Positions 1 to 9,634 are shown, numbered from the stretch's first letter. The stretch is DNA of 64,000 nt from an uncultured eubacterium 1-6 (GCA_903789595.1 CAIFEZ010000010.1:1-64000), one strand, 5' to 3'. Numbers and translations are program-made. The notes: generated by a model not told the origin, from the letters alone.

Positions 1-41
1 TTAACATCGTATTTTTTTATCGTGGTTTTTCTCCTCCTTAA

Positions 42-638
42 CTGCATGACATTGACAGTGAACGAGAAACGAGAACGTCAGTTACATCGGAGGAGCTTCA
101 GTCCGAAATTGACCGGGTAGCATATCAGCGCAGATTCCGGGACACACTGCGAAGTACGATTTTTATTCTGATCACTGTGGCAGCGGCGGCCGTATTAATT
201 GCAACGCTGATTCTGCCCATTTTCCGAATTGTAGGGACCTCGATGTCGCCGACTTTGGATGAAGGCAACATCGTTCTGGCACTAAAGGATAAATCCGTAC
301 ACCAGGGAGATCTGGTTGCGTTCTATTACAACAACAAGGTTTTGGTAAAGCGTGTGATCGCAGAGTCCGGAGAATGGATCAGTATCGATGACAGCGGTAA
401 TGTCTATGTGAATGACAAGCTTCTGGATGAGCCATATCTGAAGGAGAAGAGCCTGGGAAACTGCAACATTGATTTTCCGTACCAGGTGCCGGACGGAACG
501 GTTTTTGTGATGGGCGATCACCGGGATGTATCGATTGATTCCAGGACAAAGGATATGGGATGTATCTCAAAAGATGAGATGATTGGGAAACTTTGGATAC
601 GGATCTGGCCATGGAATCGATTTGGCATCGTCAGGTAA
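42..638 (+). CDS. lepB: signal peptidase I, pilus-associated
   Basis: Membrane-bound serine/lysine peptidase that removes signal peptides from exported proteins; placed first in a pilus island, it probably processes the pilins. The N-terminal membrane anchor is followed by the catalytic Ser in GTSMSPTL, the catalytic Lys in LVKRVIAESG, and the conserved GDHRDVSIDSR box near the C-terminus. Length suits Gram-positive type I peptidases. The start is uncertain. A GTG at 177 would cut off half of the membrane helix, and the frame stays open upstream to a stop at 39-41 with residues that resemble family N-termini (ELQSEIDRV, TLRSTIF). The only in-frame start-like codon near the top is CTG at 42, and no Shine-Dalgarno sequence precedes it. 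I give 42 as the limit of the coding frame, not as a proven start. Function is well supported. Confidence 0.85.
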   Translation: MHDIDSERETRTSVTSEELQSEIDRVAYQRRFRDTLRSTIFILITVAAAAVLIATLILPIFRIVGTSMSPTLDEGNIVLALKDKSVHQGDLVAFYYNNKVLVKRVIAESGEWISIDDSGNVYVNDKLLDEPYLKEKSLGNCNIDFPYQVPDGTVFVMGDHRDVSIDSRTKDMGCISKDEMIGKLWIRIWPWNRFGIVR

Positions 639-685
639 GAATGGCTTTTGGCAGCAGGATGTAATTGACAGAGGGGGAACGCAGT

Positions 686-2986
686 ATGAAGGATTCCGGT
701 AATTTTTTGCAGGAAAAAATAATAAGGGAGGCTTCACGCAGCCATCGCAGAAAACGGTTTCAGCGAATCGTAAGCCTGCTTGCAGTCGCTGTTCTGTCTT
801 TCACTACAATAGGGCTGGTTCTTCCGGCCAATACAGCCACTGCGGAGCTGATTTGCGGAAAAGAGGAGCACACGCATTCAGAAGAATGTTATGACGCAAA
901 TGGCAATCTGATTTGCGGAAAGGAAGAACACGTCCATTCGGAATCCTGTTATGAGCAGGCGGGAAAGCTATGTGCTTTCGCATCGGACGGCATGACGGCT
1001 GAAGCGTCTTATGATGCGGGCGTCCTTCATAACGGGACGACCATGAAGGCTGAACTGCTGACCGGAGCGGGTGCGGAACAGGTGAAGGAGCAGATTCAGT
1101 CGCTTCTTGACAGTGAGGGAGAGCATAAAGAGATCACTGCGCTGTATCCATACGACCTCAGCTTCACAAACAAAGACGGCCAGAAGACGGAACCGGACGG
1201 CAATGCAGAGGTGACCATGACATTTCCGCAGCCGAAGTCTGCCGGAGCCGAAGAGGCAACATGGAAGCTCTATCATATCGCGGACGGACAGACGGCAGAG
1301 GATATGGGAAGCATCGGTATGAAGGCGGATCTTAATATCGATGTTGAAAACGATGCAGTTACAAAGGTGACGTTCCAGGCTTGCTCGTTCAGCCCCTATG
1401 TCCTTGCTGCACTGAGTGATCAGACGGAAAAAGCGGATTCTGTTTCAACAGAAAAAGTTACAGCGGCATCGAACAGCCCGGGGTCAGGAGAAAGCAAAGA
1501 AACATCAGAGAACAGCCCTGCAGAAACTGAAAACGATACCTCTTCCGGAAACACGGACGGAAAGGAAAGCGGCAAAGAGGGGAGCGGAACAGAGAACACC
1601 GATGCAGGGTTGGCTTCTAAAGGAGGTAAGTCATCTTCATCAGATGCGAAACGAATTTCTGCATTCAGAGCGCTGCGTGCACCGGCAACTTCTCAAAATG
1701 TGGATTTTACACCATATATTAGCAGTGTCACTGTGAAAAAAAATGAGAATGGGCAGTGGACAGCATCAGATACTTTTCAGGATGGAGATCAGGTAAAGAT
1801 CGATATTTCATATGAAATTCCAAAATCCACTCTGCAGAGCAGTGATGATACGGTCTATTATCAGCTTCCGGATGGCGTGAAGCCTCTTCAGGCAGAATCC
1901 GGAAGGGTGAAAATCGGCGATGATGAAGTGGGAGACTATACCATCGGCACAGATGGAAAAATAACCATAAAATATGATCCGAATTTTGAGTACACCAATC
2001 ATATCAGTGGCAGCATTACTTTTAAGGGAACTGTTACAAATACCGGCTCGGATAATCCGGGTACTATCAGTTTTGGCGGGAAAGGCGGATCCATAACAGT
2101 TTATAAGCCGGTCGTTGATAATCACGACATCAGTGTTAAGAAGACCGGAAGCGTGAATGACAGCCGGACAGAAGCATCCTATGAAATTACGGTGTCTACA
2201 GAATATGGCACCGGTGAAAAGGTTACGGTGAGCGATCAGTATCAAAAGGACAGTAGTTCTTCCGGAGCTGGTTTTCATTATAAAGAGGATTCTCTAATAG
2301 TTTATCTTGTCGAAACAGATGGTAACAAGACTGAAGTAAAAAATTCTAACTATAAATTGAACTGGACAACGGACGGGGCAGGGACACCCGGCTTTACCAT
2401 TACAGATCTTCCGGCTCTGGAGGCAGGTCAGAAATATGTGGTGGACTATAAAGCCGATGTTTCTGGAATTGTCCCAGGACAGGATGGAAAACTGGCGAAT
2501 AATGCCTCAGCTGCCAGCGAAAATCATCAAGGTTGGAGCTGGAACAGCGTCTCCTGGGAGAAAGATCTGAAAAAGACTGGAACGTATGACAAAACAACGG
2601 GAAAGATAAGCTGGAGAATTACAGTAAATCCAAGCGGCAAGGATATTTCCGGGTGGAAGATAGAGGATACCCTTCCTTATCCCATGTATGGACAGTATAC
2701 GGTCTGGAATGAAACAAACACGTATAAAGTGTCTGGCGGTCAGACAGGGGATAAAAATCTTTCGTTCACGTTCCCGGAGAATCTTACGGATGCTCAGAAA
2801 AGAGCCAAATATTATATCGACTATTGGACAGATGCACCTGCAGATAATGGGGACGTAAGCAATACGGCAAACGTAACGGATAGGGATGGAACCACTGTCA
2901 CAGATACTGATGTTGTACCGGTGGAACACAGAACTTTTGATGTAAAGAAACACTTACGCAGACAGAAAGTGATCCGTACAAGCTGA
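686..2986 (+). CDS. LPXTG pilus adhesin, N-terminal part (frameshifted)
   Basis: N-terminal half of a large surface adhesin, probably the pilus tip or major ancillary subunit. A basic stretch and hydrophobic signal peptide (about residues 20-50) are followed by two copies of a Cys/His motif, CGKEEHTHSEECY-like, seen in Lachnospiraceae surface proteins. A Ser/Glu-rich spacer comes next, then several Ig-like isopeptide-type domains that recur as KKTGS or KKTGTYD modules. The ATG at 686 is preferred over an upstream TTG at 665 because a GAGGGGG ribosome site sits 8 nt before it. The frame stops at 2986, but the expected domain (FDVKK then TLTQTESDPYKLTWN) continues in the -1 frame from 2950. The next entry is therefore the rest of the same gene. 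Cause: a real mutation or a one-base sequencing error in the A-rich stretch near 2944-2951. Confidence 0.8.
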   Translation: MKDSGNFLQEKIIREASRSHRRKRFQRIVSLLAVAVLSFTTIGLVLPANTATAELICGKEEHTHSEECYDANGNLICGKEEHVHSESCYEQAGKLCAFASDGMTAEASYDAGVLHNGTTMKAELLTGAGAEQVKEQIQSLLDSEGEHKEITALYPYDLSFTNKDGQKTEPDGNAEVTMTFPQPKSAGAEEATWKLYHIADGQTAEDMGSIGMKADLNIDVENDAVTKVTFQACSFSPYVLAALSDQTEKADSVSTEKVTAASNSPGSGESKETSENSPAETENDTSSGNTDGKESGKEGSGTENTDAGLASKGGKSSSSDAKRISAFRALRAPATSQNVDFTPYISSVTVKKNENGQWTASDTFQDGDQVKIDISYEIPKSTLQSSDDTVYYQLPDGVKPLQAESGRVKIGDDEVGDYTIGTDGKITIKYDPNFEYTNHISGSITFKGTVTNTGSDNPGTISFGGKGGSITVYKPVVDNHDISVKKTGSVNDSRTEASYEITVSTEYGTGEKVTVSDQYQKDSSSSGAGFHYKEDSLIVYLVETDGNKTEVKNSNYKLNWTTDGAGTPGFTITDLPALEAGQKYVVDYKADVSGIVPGQDGKLANNASAASENHQGWSWNSVSWEKDLKKTGTYDKTTGKISWRITVNPSGKDISGWKIEDTLPYPMYGQYTVWNETNTYKVSGGQTGDKNLSFTFPENLTDAQKRAKYYIDYWTDAPADNGDVSNTANVTDRDGTTVTDTDVVPVEHRTFDVKKHLRRQKVIRTS

Positions 2987-5703
2987 CATGGAATGCAGAG
3001 GTAACTACTCCGGATACAGCACTTACTACTTTTACTTATACCGATACCATCGAGAATGCTGTGGATTCTGAAGGCAAAGATCAGGGAACGGACAGCCATT
3101 ATGGAATCGCTTCGGAAATAGACGCTGCACTCACAGGACACCTTAAACTTATGGTCGATAATTACTCCTGGTATGAATATAAGGGGGCAGGAAAGAGTAC
3201 TTACTGGCATTCCTATTATGATAAAGAGAGCGGAGATACGGATAAGGTCTCTATAACAGTGACCTATTATGACGCCAATGGAAACGTGATAGAAAGCACG
3301 GATGCTGCTAGCCATGTGAAGAGCTTTCGGGTTACCGTTACGCCGAAAAAAGGTGTCTCCGTGCTGGGTCAGAAATTAACACTGGAAAGTTATCCCACTT
3401 ATCTGAATATGAAGAATGCCGATGAAGGAGTGACATGGACAGCCAAAAATAAGGGCGTAACAGGAGATCATTCCTCAGAAGCTTCACATGATCATACAAA
3501 GACTAAGACATTTGAAAAAATGGTTTATACCGGGAAAGGTATCACGTACTCTTCCGGTGATGTTCAGGTTGCTTATGAAGACGTAAAAGGCGTCCTTACC
3601 TATCGGTTGATGCTGAATACGAAAAAGACTGATGAGGGAACCATCACCATAACGGATCACATTCCGGCGGGCGAGAGCTATGTCGAAGGTTCGGGATATG
3701 CAACGTTCTATAAGAGCGACTATGACCAACATGATTCAAACTATGCGGGATGTACTTTTTCAAAAGGAAACAATCCTGCGTTTCAAGCGGGGAAGAATAC
3801 TGATGGCTCTACGGATTTGACTATCACAATCAGTGATTACACATACAACAGCGGCTATCCGATGGTTGCGGTTTATTATCAGGCGTCTGTTGCGGATGAT
3901 TCACATTGGCAGAATGCAGCGGCTCCAGGCAAGACTTACAGCAATACTGCGACATGGGGAAACCATACATCGACGCAAAATACGACTGTGACCAGACAGG
4001 TAAAAAAGCTGGATAAGCAGGGAGTGCAGCTGGACAAAAAAGGAAAGCCGGTGGAGATCGGTACGGATGGAAATCCCATCAGTGGCTCAGAACCCAGCGG
4101 GACGATCCGGTACGATATTGCGATCAATCCGGCTGCGGAGGATCTGGATCCGAATTCGGACAATCTTACGCTGGTAGATTTCCTTTCATCGAATGCAGCG
4201 GCATTCCATCCGGCTTTGGATTTGAATAAAGTAAAATTGTACTCCTATGATGGAACTGCGGAAGATCATAAGGGAAGTCTGATTGATCCGAACCGTTACA
4301 AGATTATGTATGATCAGACTTCCTTAAAGATGACTCTGGTTCTTCCGGATAAGTTGGGAGCGGTTCTGGAATATGAGTATGTCCTGGACGGAGATTTTAC
4401 TGATGAATTCCAGCTGGATAATACAGCGACCTTAAATGGTACTTGGGATTCGGAAAATAAGACCGCGTTAAGAGAAACTTCTTCCTCTGCAACTGTTACA
4501 ACGAAGAAAGTAGTGATCTATAAGGTTGACAGCAACGATTACAAAAAAATACTGCCTGGTACAAAATTCAAGCTGGATTACTGGGACAGCAGCGCAAAGG
4601 AATGGAAGGTGAAAAATTCTGAGCTGACAGTAGGCAACAGCGGAACGATTGTATTTGATATTGGAGAAGGGGAACTGAATCTCAGCACAATCTACCGCCT
4701 GAAGGAGACGGAGGCGCTGGAAGGCTATCGCAACGGAACAGATGCCCCGGATGTTGTCAGGTATTTTGTGGTGATGCCGGAAAAGAGCAGTGAAGGAAAG
4801 GCTGCAACCCAGGAAACCACGTATAATGATATGGGAGGATGGAATACCTTTGAAAATGGTGCCAAGGTGTCAAAGAGTGATGTTACATTCTTCCAGAATT
4901 CCGGCGGCGTCATGTATATCCCAAACGAGTATAGGGCGATCCGTGTCCAGAAGGTATGGCTGAATGCAGATAACACCGATCTTACCGATCCGGGCAAAAC
5001 GGCGGAAATTACGCTGCACCAGACGACGAAAAAACTGAAAACATGCACCATAACCTATCATCTGGTAGAAACAAACACAGATGGTGGGGAAGATGGGAGA
5101 GAGTGTGTGATAACTGAAGTTGTTCCGCTTGGTTCAGCAGTTACTGCAAAATTTACCGATTATTCTGAAAAGATTGACTTTAAATATGGCGATGTCACGC
5201 TAAATGCACAAAGCCCGGAGGGAGTTGTGCTTTCTCTTGGAACAGCTAATGGTGATCAGACAGTTGAACTTTCAGGCTATAGTTATAATAATTGGTGGAA
5301 GTGGGTTAATCATATAAACATTAAGACAACGGCTACGATCGGCGAGGATGCAAAACAGTACGAAGAGACAGATACCACTTATGATGAAGCAACATTATCC
5401 CAGAACAGCGGCTGGAGTAAGGTGTGGACGGATCTTCCGAAACAGGATAAGTCTGGAAATACGTATTATTACCATGTGACAGAAAAAACAGTAGATGGAT
5501 TTGAGGCTCCCGTTTATGCCAATAATGATGGAATTGAGAGCGGAACCATCACGGTAACGAATAAGAAAACGGAAACCAACGGCTACGTCCTGCCGTCAAC
5601 CGGAGGCGGCGGAATCTTCCGCTTCGTGGGTTACGGACTTGCGCTGTTGTCGGTATCTGCCCTTGGTTTCCTGACCAGGAAACGTCGCAGGAGAGGCAAT
5701 TAA
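2950..5703 (+). CDS. LPXTG pilus adhesin, C-terminal part (frameshifted)
   Basis: Continuation of the adhesin begun at 686, read in a different frame. The longest ATG/GTG-started piece begins at 3061 (GTG), but homologous sequence starts at about 2950. It has repeated Ig-like domains (e.g. ITDHIPAGESYVEG), a SpaA/Cna-B-like domain with the isopeptide E-box YRLKETEALEGY (about 4690-4725), a second Cna-B-like domain starting IRVQKVWLNAD, and a full sortase signal: LPSTG, a hydrophobic helix and the tail RKRRRRGN. An intact LPXTG signal argues for recent damage or a sequencing error, because a long-dead gene would not keep it. As read, this half lacks a signal peptide and would not be exported. 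The joined protein would be about 1670 residues and would be cross-linked or wall-anchored by the sortases downstream. Confidence 0.8.
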   Translation, partial: TLTQTESDPYKLTWNAEVTTPDTALTTFTYTDTIENAVDSEGKDQGTDSHYGIASEIDAALTGHLKLMVDNYSWYEYKGAGKSTYWHSYYDKESGDTDKVSITVTYYDANGNVIESTDAASHVKSFRVTVTPKKGVSVLGQKLTLESYPTYLNMKNADEGVTWTAKNKGVTGDHSSEASHDHTKTKTFEKMVYTGKGITYSSGDVQVAYEDVKGVLTYRLMLNTKKTDEGTITITDHIPAGESYVEGSGYATFYKSDYDQHDSNYAGCTFSKGNNPAFQAGKNTDGSTDLTITISDYTYNSGYPMVAVYYQASVADDSHWQNAAAPGKTYSNTATWGNHTSTQNTTVTRQVKKLDKQGVQLDKKGKPVEIGTDGNPISGSEPSGTIRYDIAINPAAEDLDPNSDNLTLVDFLSSNAAAFHPALDLNKVKLYSYDGTAEDHKGSLIDPNRYKIMYDQTSLKMTLVLPDKLGAVLEYEYVLDGDFTDEFQLDNTATLNGTWDSENKTALRETSSSATVTTKKVVIYKVDSNDYKKILPGTKFKLDYWDSSAKEWKVKNSELTVGNSGTIVFDIGEGELNLSTIYRLKETEALEGYRNGTDAPDVVRYFVVMPEKSSEGKAATQETTYNDMGGWNTFENGAKVSKSDVTFFQNSGGVMYIPNEYRAIRVQKVWLNADNTDLTDPGKTAEITLHQTTKKLKTCTITYHLVETNTDGGEDGRECVITEVVPLGSAVTAKFTDYSEKIDFKYGDVTLNAQSPEGVVLSLGTANGDQTVELSGYSYNNWWKWVNHINIKTTATIGEDAKQYEETDTTYDEATLSQNSGWSKVWTDLPKQDKSGNTYYYHVTEKTVDGFEAPVYANNDGIESGTITVTNKKTETNGYVLPSTGGGGIFRFVGYGLALLSVSALGFLTRKRRRRGN

Positions 5704-5832
5704 GGGAAAAGTTGTTTATTCATGATGCATAAACGTTTCTCCGGATGCGGTCTGAACAGGAAGGGAGGGAAGCATTGCTTCACGTTGTCAGAAACCCCAG
5801 GAGAAATGAAGAATACTTGTGGAATTAAGAAA

Positions 5833-5861
5833 TTGAAAGAACAGTTAATAACAATTGATAT
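5833..5861 (+). promoter_or_regulatory. candidate promoter of the backbone pilin gene
   Basis: TTGAAA (5833-5838), a 17-nt spacer and TGATAT (5856-5861). It would give a leader of about 20 nt with the AAAGGAG site just ahead of the ATG at 5889. A separate promoter here would let backbone pilin be made in excess over the tip adhesin. Inferred from sequence match only. Confidence 0.4.
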
Positions 5862-5888
5862 GCCATTTAATAGGAAAAGGAGAATTCT

Positions 5889-7481
5889 ATGAAGAAACTG
5901 AGAAAAGTTGCAGGGGTATTCCTTGCACTGGCGCTGGCCATGGTTACACTTCTTGGCACAGGAACAGCAGTCCGGGCGGAGGATACTGCAATCACTAATT
6001 CGTTGACAATTCATAACACGGATTCAACAAAGCATACATTTGAACTGTATCAGATTTTTAAAGGTGATTATCAGGAGACAGCTACAGACACAGGAAAAGA
6101 AATCATTCTTTCTAATATTCACTGGGGAAGTGGAATAAATGATGCTGGAAAAGCTGCTTTGGGTGCTGCGTCAGATAAGGCACAAGAGCTTGCTGATGCT
6201 GCAGATGGTATAAAGGCAGCAAATGATTTCGTCAATGAACTTATGGGTAAGTCGGATACAAATGTACATGACAGCTATTTGGGCACTCCTACCAAATCAG
6301 AGGCCGTTGCTGCCAATGGGGAATATACGTTTTCTAGTCTGGAAGCAGGTTATTATCTTGTAAAAGATGTAGATGAATCGCAGAAGGAAACAAGCGGTGC
6401 TTATACTTCGTATATTGTTCAGGTTGTTGGCAATGTTAGTGCGAATACAAAACTGGATGTTCCAAAAGTAGAGAAGAAGGTTAAGGATGTAGATGATTCT
6501 ACAGGCGCTCAATCTGACTGGCAGGATTCTGCTGATTATGATATTGGAGATATCATTCCGTATCAAATTACAGGCACTATGCCTTCAAATATTAACGATT
6601 ATACAACCTATAAATATGTACTGACAGATACAATGTCAAAGGGTCTGACATATACAGCAAATAATACGACAATTAAAATCAATGATACGGATGTCACAAG
6701 CAGCTTTCAGGAGAACGTTACTACTGATGGAAATGGTTCAACAGTTGTAACCTGGACCTGCGATAATTTGAAAGAAATCAGCGGAATAACGCTTACTGAT
6801 CAGTCAAAGGTGATTGTAACTTATTCGTGTAAACTGAACGAGAATGCTGTAATTGGTGCCGCAGGCAATCCGAATACTGTGAATCTGACTTTCTCCAACA
6901 ATCCAAATAAAGGAGGGGAAGGGGATACCGGAAAAACTCCGGATGATAAAAATATCGTATTTACATATCAGCTGAATGTTAATAAATATCTGGGATCTGC
7001 GCAAGGTGAAAAATCCACGGATGCAGAATTTGCTCTGTATAAGAAAATAGATGGTTCTGCTGATAAGGAAATTCCCATTAATTCAGATCGTGTCAACAAG
7101 CTTTACACAGCCAAGGGTCTTGATGACGGTGTGTACATTCTTCAGGAGACAAAAGCGCCTGCTGGGTATAATAAGATTTCCGGAAGTGTAGACGGTTATG
7201 ATCATGCTATCAAATTTACTGTTTCAGCAGATCATGATATAAAAGCCGACAATCCGTCACTCAAAAATATGTCCGGTTCAATGCGTGATGGTACCATTAC
7301 GTTTACCAATGAGAATGCTGATCCTGGCATTCTTACTACAGACATTATCGATCAGAAGGGCCATTCTCTTCCTCATACCGGTGGTATCGGCACTCGGATT
7401 TTCTATTTAATTGGTTCGATTCTTGTGATTGGTGCGGGAGTGCTTCTGGTTACCCGTAGAAAAATGAACAGAAAATCGTGA
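5889..7481 (+). CDS. SpaA-type major (backbone) pilin, LPXTG-anchored
   Basis: Backbone subunit of a sortase-assembled pilus, 530 residues. It has a Sec signal peptide (about 1-30, ending near VRAED), an N-terminal pilin domain, a lysine in a pilin-motif-like context (LDVPKVEKK, about residue 195), an isopeptide domain from about 200, and a C-terminal Cna-B domain with E-box YILQETKAPAGY. It ends with sorting signal LPHTG, a hydrophobic helix and tail RRKMNRKS. In this family the class C sortase joins the pilin-motif Lys of one subunit to the LPXTG Thr of the next. The start is fixed by AAAGGAG 6 nt before ATG 5889. The gene is followed by a strong hairpin (7505-7546) and then the sortase gene. 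The interior is more AT-rich than the flanking sortase genes, as often happens in antigenically variable pilins. Confidence 0.92.
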   Translation: MKKLRKVAGVFLALALAMVTLLGTGTAVRAEDTAITNSLTIHNTDSTKHTFELYQIFKGDYQETATDTGKEIILSNIHWGSGINDAGKAALGAASDKAQELADAADGIKAANDFVNELMGKSDTNVHDSYLGTPTKSEAVAANGEYTFSSLEAGYYLVKDVDESQKETSGAYTSYIVQVVGNVSANTKLDVPKVEKKVKDVDDSTGAQSDWQDSADYDIGDIIPYQITGTMPSNINDYTTYKYVLTDTMSKGLTYTANNTTIKINDTDVTSSFQENVTTDGNGSTVVTWTCDNLKEISGITLTDQSKVIVTYSCKLNENAVIGAAGNPNTVNLTFSNNPNKGGEGDTGKTPDDKNIVFTYQLNVNKYLGSAQGEKSTDAEFALYKKIDGSADKEIPINSDRVNKLYTAKGLDDGVYILQETKAPAGYNKISGSVDGYDHAIKFTVSADHDIKADNPSLKNMSGSMRDGTITFTNENADPGILTTDIIDQKGHSLPHTGGIGTRIFYLIGSILVIGAGVLLVTRRKMNRKS

Positions 7482-7504
7482 AAGCTGTGATTTGGGTTTG
7501 AACA

Positions 7505-7546
7505 GGGAGACATACGGAGGGGGAATTTTCCCCTTCCGATGTTCCC
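7505..7546 (+). other. stable hairpin between pilin and sortase genes
   Basis: GGGAGACAT and CGGAGGGG pair with CCCCTTCCG and ATGTTCCC around a short AT loop, about 17 bp of stem with one bulge. No run of T follows on the + strand, so this is more likely a partial terminator or an RNA-stabilising/processing hairpin than a full stop. It could hold pilin mRNA levels above those of the sortase genes. Confidence 0.5.
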
Positions 7547-7641
7547 TCAGAGCATACATACGTGTGTAATTATATTGGATGGATGCTTGTCAAGATTGAT
7601 TGAATCATCAGTGCAGCACTAAGGAGATGTCTGCAGCGCGT

Positions 7642-8520
7642 ATGAAGAAAAAATTAACAACAATACTTCTTGTGATAGCGTTTTTTGCAGGTCTGTCCTT
7701 ATTGCTGTACCCTGCCGTCAGTGACTGGTGGAACGGTCTCCATCAGACTTATGCGGTAGCCGGCTATGTAGAAAAGGTTGCGGATTACTCAGCGGAGGAG
7801 AACCAGAAGCTTCGGGAAGATGCAGAGGCTTACAATCAAAGACTGTACCAGTCGGGTGAGGGTCTGCATAATCTGACAGAGGAAGAAGAAAAAGAATACA
7901 ACAGTTTACTGAACATCACCGGAGATGGGATCATGGGATACATTGATATACCGAAGATCAATGTTCAGCTTCCCATCTATCACGGAACAGACGAAGCAGT
8001 CCTGGAAATTGCTGTGGGACATATTCCGGGAAGCTCGCTGCCTGTGGGCGGGCCGAATACACATACGGTTATCTCCGGACACAGGGGTCTGCCATCGGCA
8101 AGACTTTTTACCGATATCGATCAGCTTCGGGAAGGGGATACCTTTACGCTGAATATTCTGGATCAGACACTTACCTATGAGGTGGACCAGATTCGAACGG
8201 TTCTGCCTGATGAGCTCCAGGATCTGGCAATCGAAGAGGGACAGGACTACTGTACACTGGTTACTTGTACACCTTATGGCGTAAATACGCACCGCCTCCT
8301 GGTGCGGGGACACCGGATTCCAAATGCCTCCGACAATGTACATATCGTGGCGGATGCGGTTCAGATCAGCCCTCTGATGGCGGCTCCCGTCATTGCAGCA
8401 GTTATTATTTTGATTCTGTTGCTGTGGTTTTTCCTCAGCAGCCGTTCAAAGAAAAATCGTTCGGGAAACACACCAGGTTTCACAAAAAATCATCAGATTC
8501 AAGATGGGGAGGACAGGTGA
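7642..8520 (+). CDS. srtC: class C (pilus) sortase
   Basis: Membrane-anchored cysteine transpeptidase that polymerises pilins by linking LPXTG threonine to a pilin-motif lysine. Two membrane helices flank the catalytic domain, one at the N-terminus (KKLTTILLVIAFFAG) and one near the C-terminus (APVIAAVIILILLLWFFL), the class C arrangement. Catalytic residues are visible: His in ISGHRGLPSA, Cys in TLVTCTPYG and Arg in HRLLVRGHR. Length (292 residues) is normal. The open frame extends upstream to TTG 7600 and ATG 7627; I chose ATG 7642 because the family normally begins with a short basic run just before the first helix. An AAGGAG lies 15 nt upstream, a little far, so 7627 is possible. It sits between its two likely substrates, with the minor pilin following at once. 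Confidence 0.9.
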   Translation: MKKKLTTILLVIAFFAGLSLLLYPAVSDWWNGLHQTYAVAGYVEKVADYSAEENQKLREDAEAYNQRLYQSGEGLHNLTEEEEKEYNSLLNITGDGIMGYIDIPKINVQLPIYHGTDEAVLEIAVGHIPGSSLPVGGPNTHTVISGHRGLPSARLFTDIDQLREGDTFTLNILDQTLTYEVDQIRTVLPDELQDLAIEEGQDYCTLVTCTPYGVNTHRLLVRGHRIPNASDNVHIVADAVQISPLMAAPVIAAVIILILLLWFFLSSRSKKNRSGNTPGFTKNHQIQDGEDR

Positions 8521-8527
8521 TTCGTTC

Positions 8528-9634
8528 ATGAAGGTATGTAAAAGACATTCGATGACATCAATTACATCTACATCGACAAAACACGGGAACTGTAAAGTTT
8601 CGGTTCTACTGATGCTGCTGATGTTCCTGTGTGTTTGTTTTTTCCTGGCTCCCGGGGACATTGCAGAGGCGGGTGAAAAGGCGGATGTGAACAGTATTGT
8701 GCTGCATTCCGACGAGACAGGAACAGGAGATGCCTCCTTTGCCTTATATAAGATTGCCGAGAAGCAGGACGATGGATCCTTTGTTTTGACAAAGGATTTC
8801 GAAGATTCTCATGCAGAGGTAAACGATCTCACGACTGACGGACTTGCGAGTCTTGGGACGACGCTGTCGCCATATGTTGTGCAGAAGAAACCGGCTTCGA
8901 TCTCGACACAGAAGATGGTGGACGGAACCTGTCAATGGACAAATCTGTCCGATGGCTTGTATCTGGCGGTGGGTGAGCCGATCATTGCGAACGGCAAGAT
9001 TATTGAGTTCTCTCCTGTAGTCGCATATCTGCCTTATACCGGCGATGGGGATGAAATACACTCGCTCGACGCTGTGGTGAAGTCTGTTTCCCGGACAGTT
9101 CCGAAGGACGTCATAGAGTATCAGGTAGAAAAAATATGGAAGGACGGTGATTCTGCCAACAGGCCGTCAGAGGTTGAGGTCAGTTTGATCCAGCAGAGCG
9201 GCTCCGGAAACAGGGTTTACAGCACCTGTGTATTAAATAAGGAAAATAATTGGAGTTATACTTGGAAAGATCTGCCTGCCGATGCAACGTATACGGCAGT
9301 TGAGACGGAGGTTCCGGAGGGATATACGCAGTCTGTTTCCCGCAAGTCCGGAAAGACAGTAATCATCAATTCGAGAAAAAATAAACCGAGCCCGAGTGTC
9401 AGCCCGAGTCCGTCTCCCAGCTCGTCGAAGAACACGAATCAGCCGACGCCCTATGGAACCGGGAATCCGACTCCTTCTGTTTCAGAGACGGCCAGGTCGG
9501 GACAAAATACCGGCCGCACAAATCTTCCGCAGACAGGGCAGCTATGGTGGCCGGTACCGCTGCTGATAGTCGGTGGACTGCTCTGCATTCTGCTCAGCCT
9601 TTTTAAGAGAAACAATTCTGGGGATAGAACGTGA
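8528..9634 (+). CDS. minor pilin, LPXTG-anchored, with Pro/Ser stalk
   Basis: Ancillary or basal pilus subunit, about 368 residues. After a signal peptide (hydrophobic run VLLMLLMFLCVCFFLAP), an N-terminal SpaA-like domain (GDASFALYKIAE) is followed by one Cna-B domain with E-box-like TYTAVETEVPEGYTQ. Then come a Pro/Ser/Thr-rich stalk (about residues 280-330) and the sorting signal LPQTG with hydrophobic helix and basic tail. A Pro-rich tail before LPXTG is typical of base pilins that attach the fibre to the wall. ATG 8528 has AGGTGA 7 nt upstream; an alternative ATG at 8504 would overlap the sortase gene by 17 bp. The stop overlaps the next gene's GTG by 4 bp, so translation is probably coupled. 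Confidence 0.87.
   Translation: MKVCKRHSMTSITSTSTKHGNCKVSVLLMLLMFLCVCFFLAPGDIAEAGEKADVNSIVLHSDETGTGDASFALYKIAEKQDDGSFVLTKDFEDSHAEVNDLTTDGLASLGTTLSPYVVQKKPASISTQKMVDGTCQWTNLSDGLYLAVGEPIIANGKIIEFSPVVAYLPYTGDGDEIHSLDAVVKSVSRTVPKDVIEYQVEKIWKDGDSANRPSEVEVSLIQQSGSGNRVYSTCVLNKENNWSYTWKDLPADATYTAVETEVPEGYTQSVSRKSGKTVIINSRKNKPSPSVSPSPSPSSSKNTNQPTPYGTGNPTPSVSETARSGQNTGRTNLPQTGQLWWPVPLLIVGGLLCILLSLFKRNNSGDRT

Noticed and set aside
2940-2990. Programmed -1 frameshifting in the adhesin gene
   Set aside because: The sequence at the break lacks a proper slippery heptamer; the P-site Lys codon would slip onto GAA. A plain indel or sequencing error is simpler.
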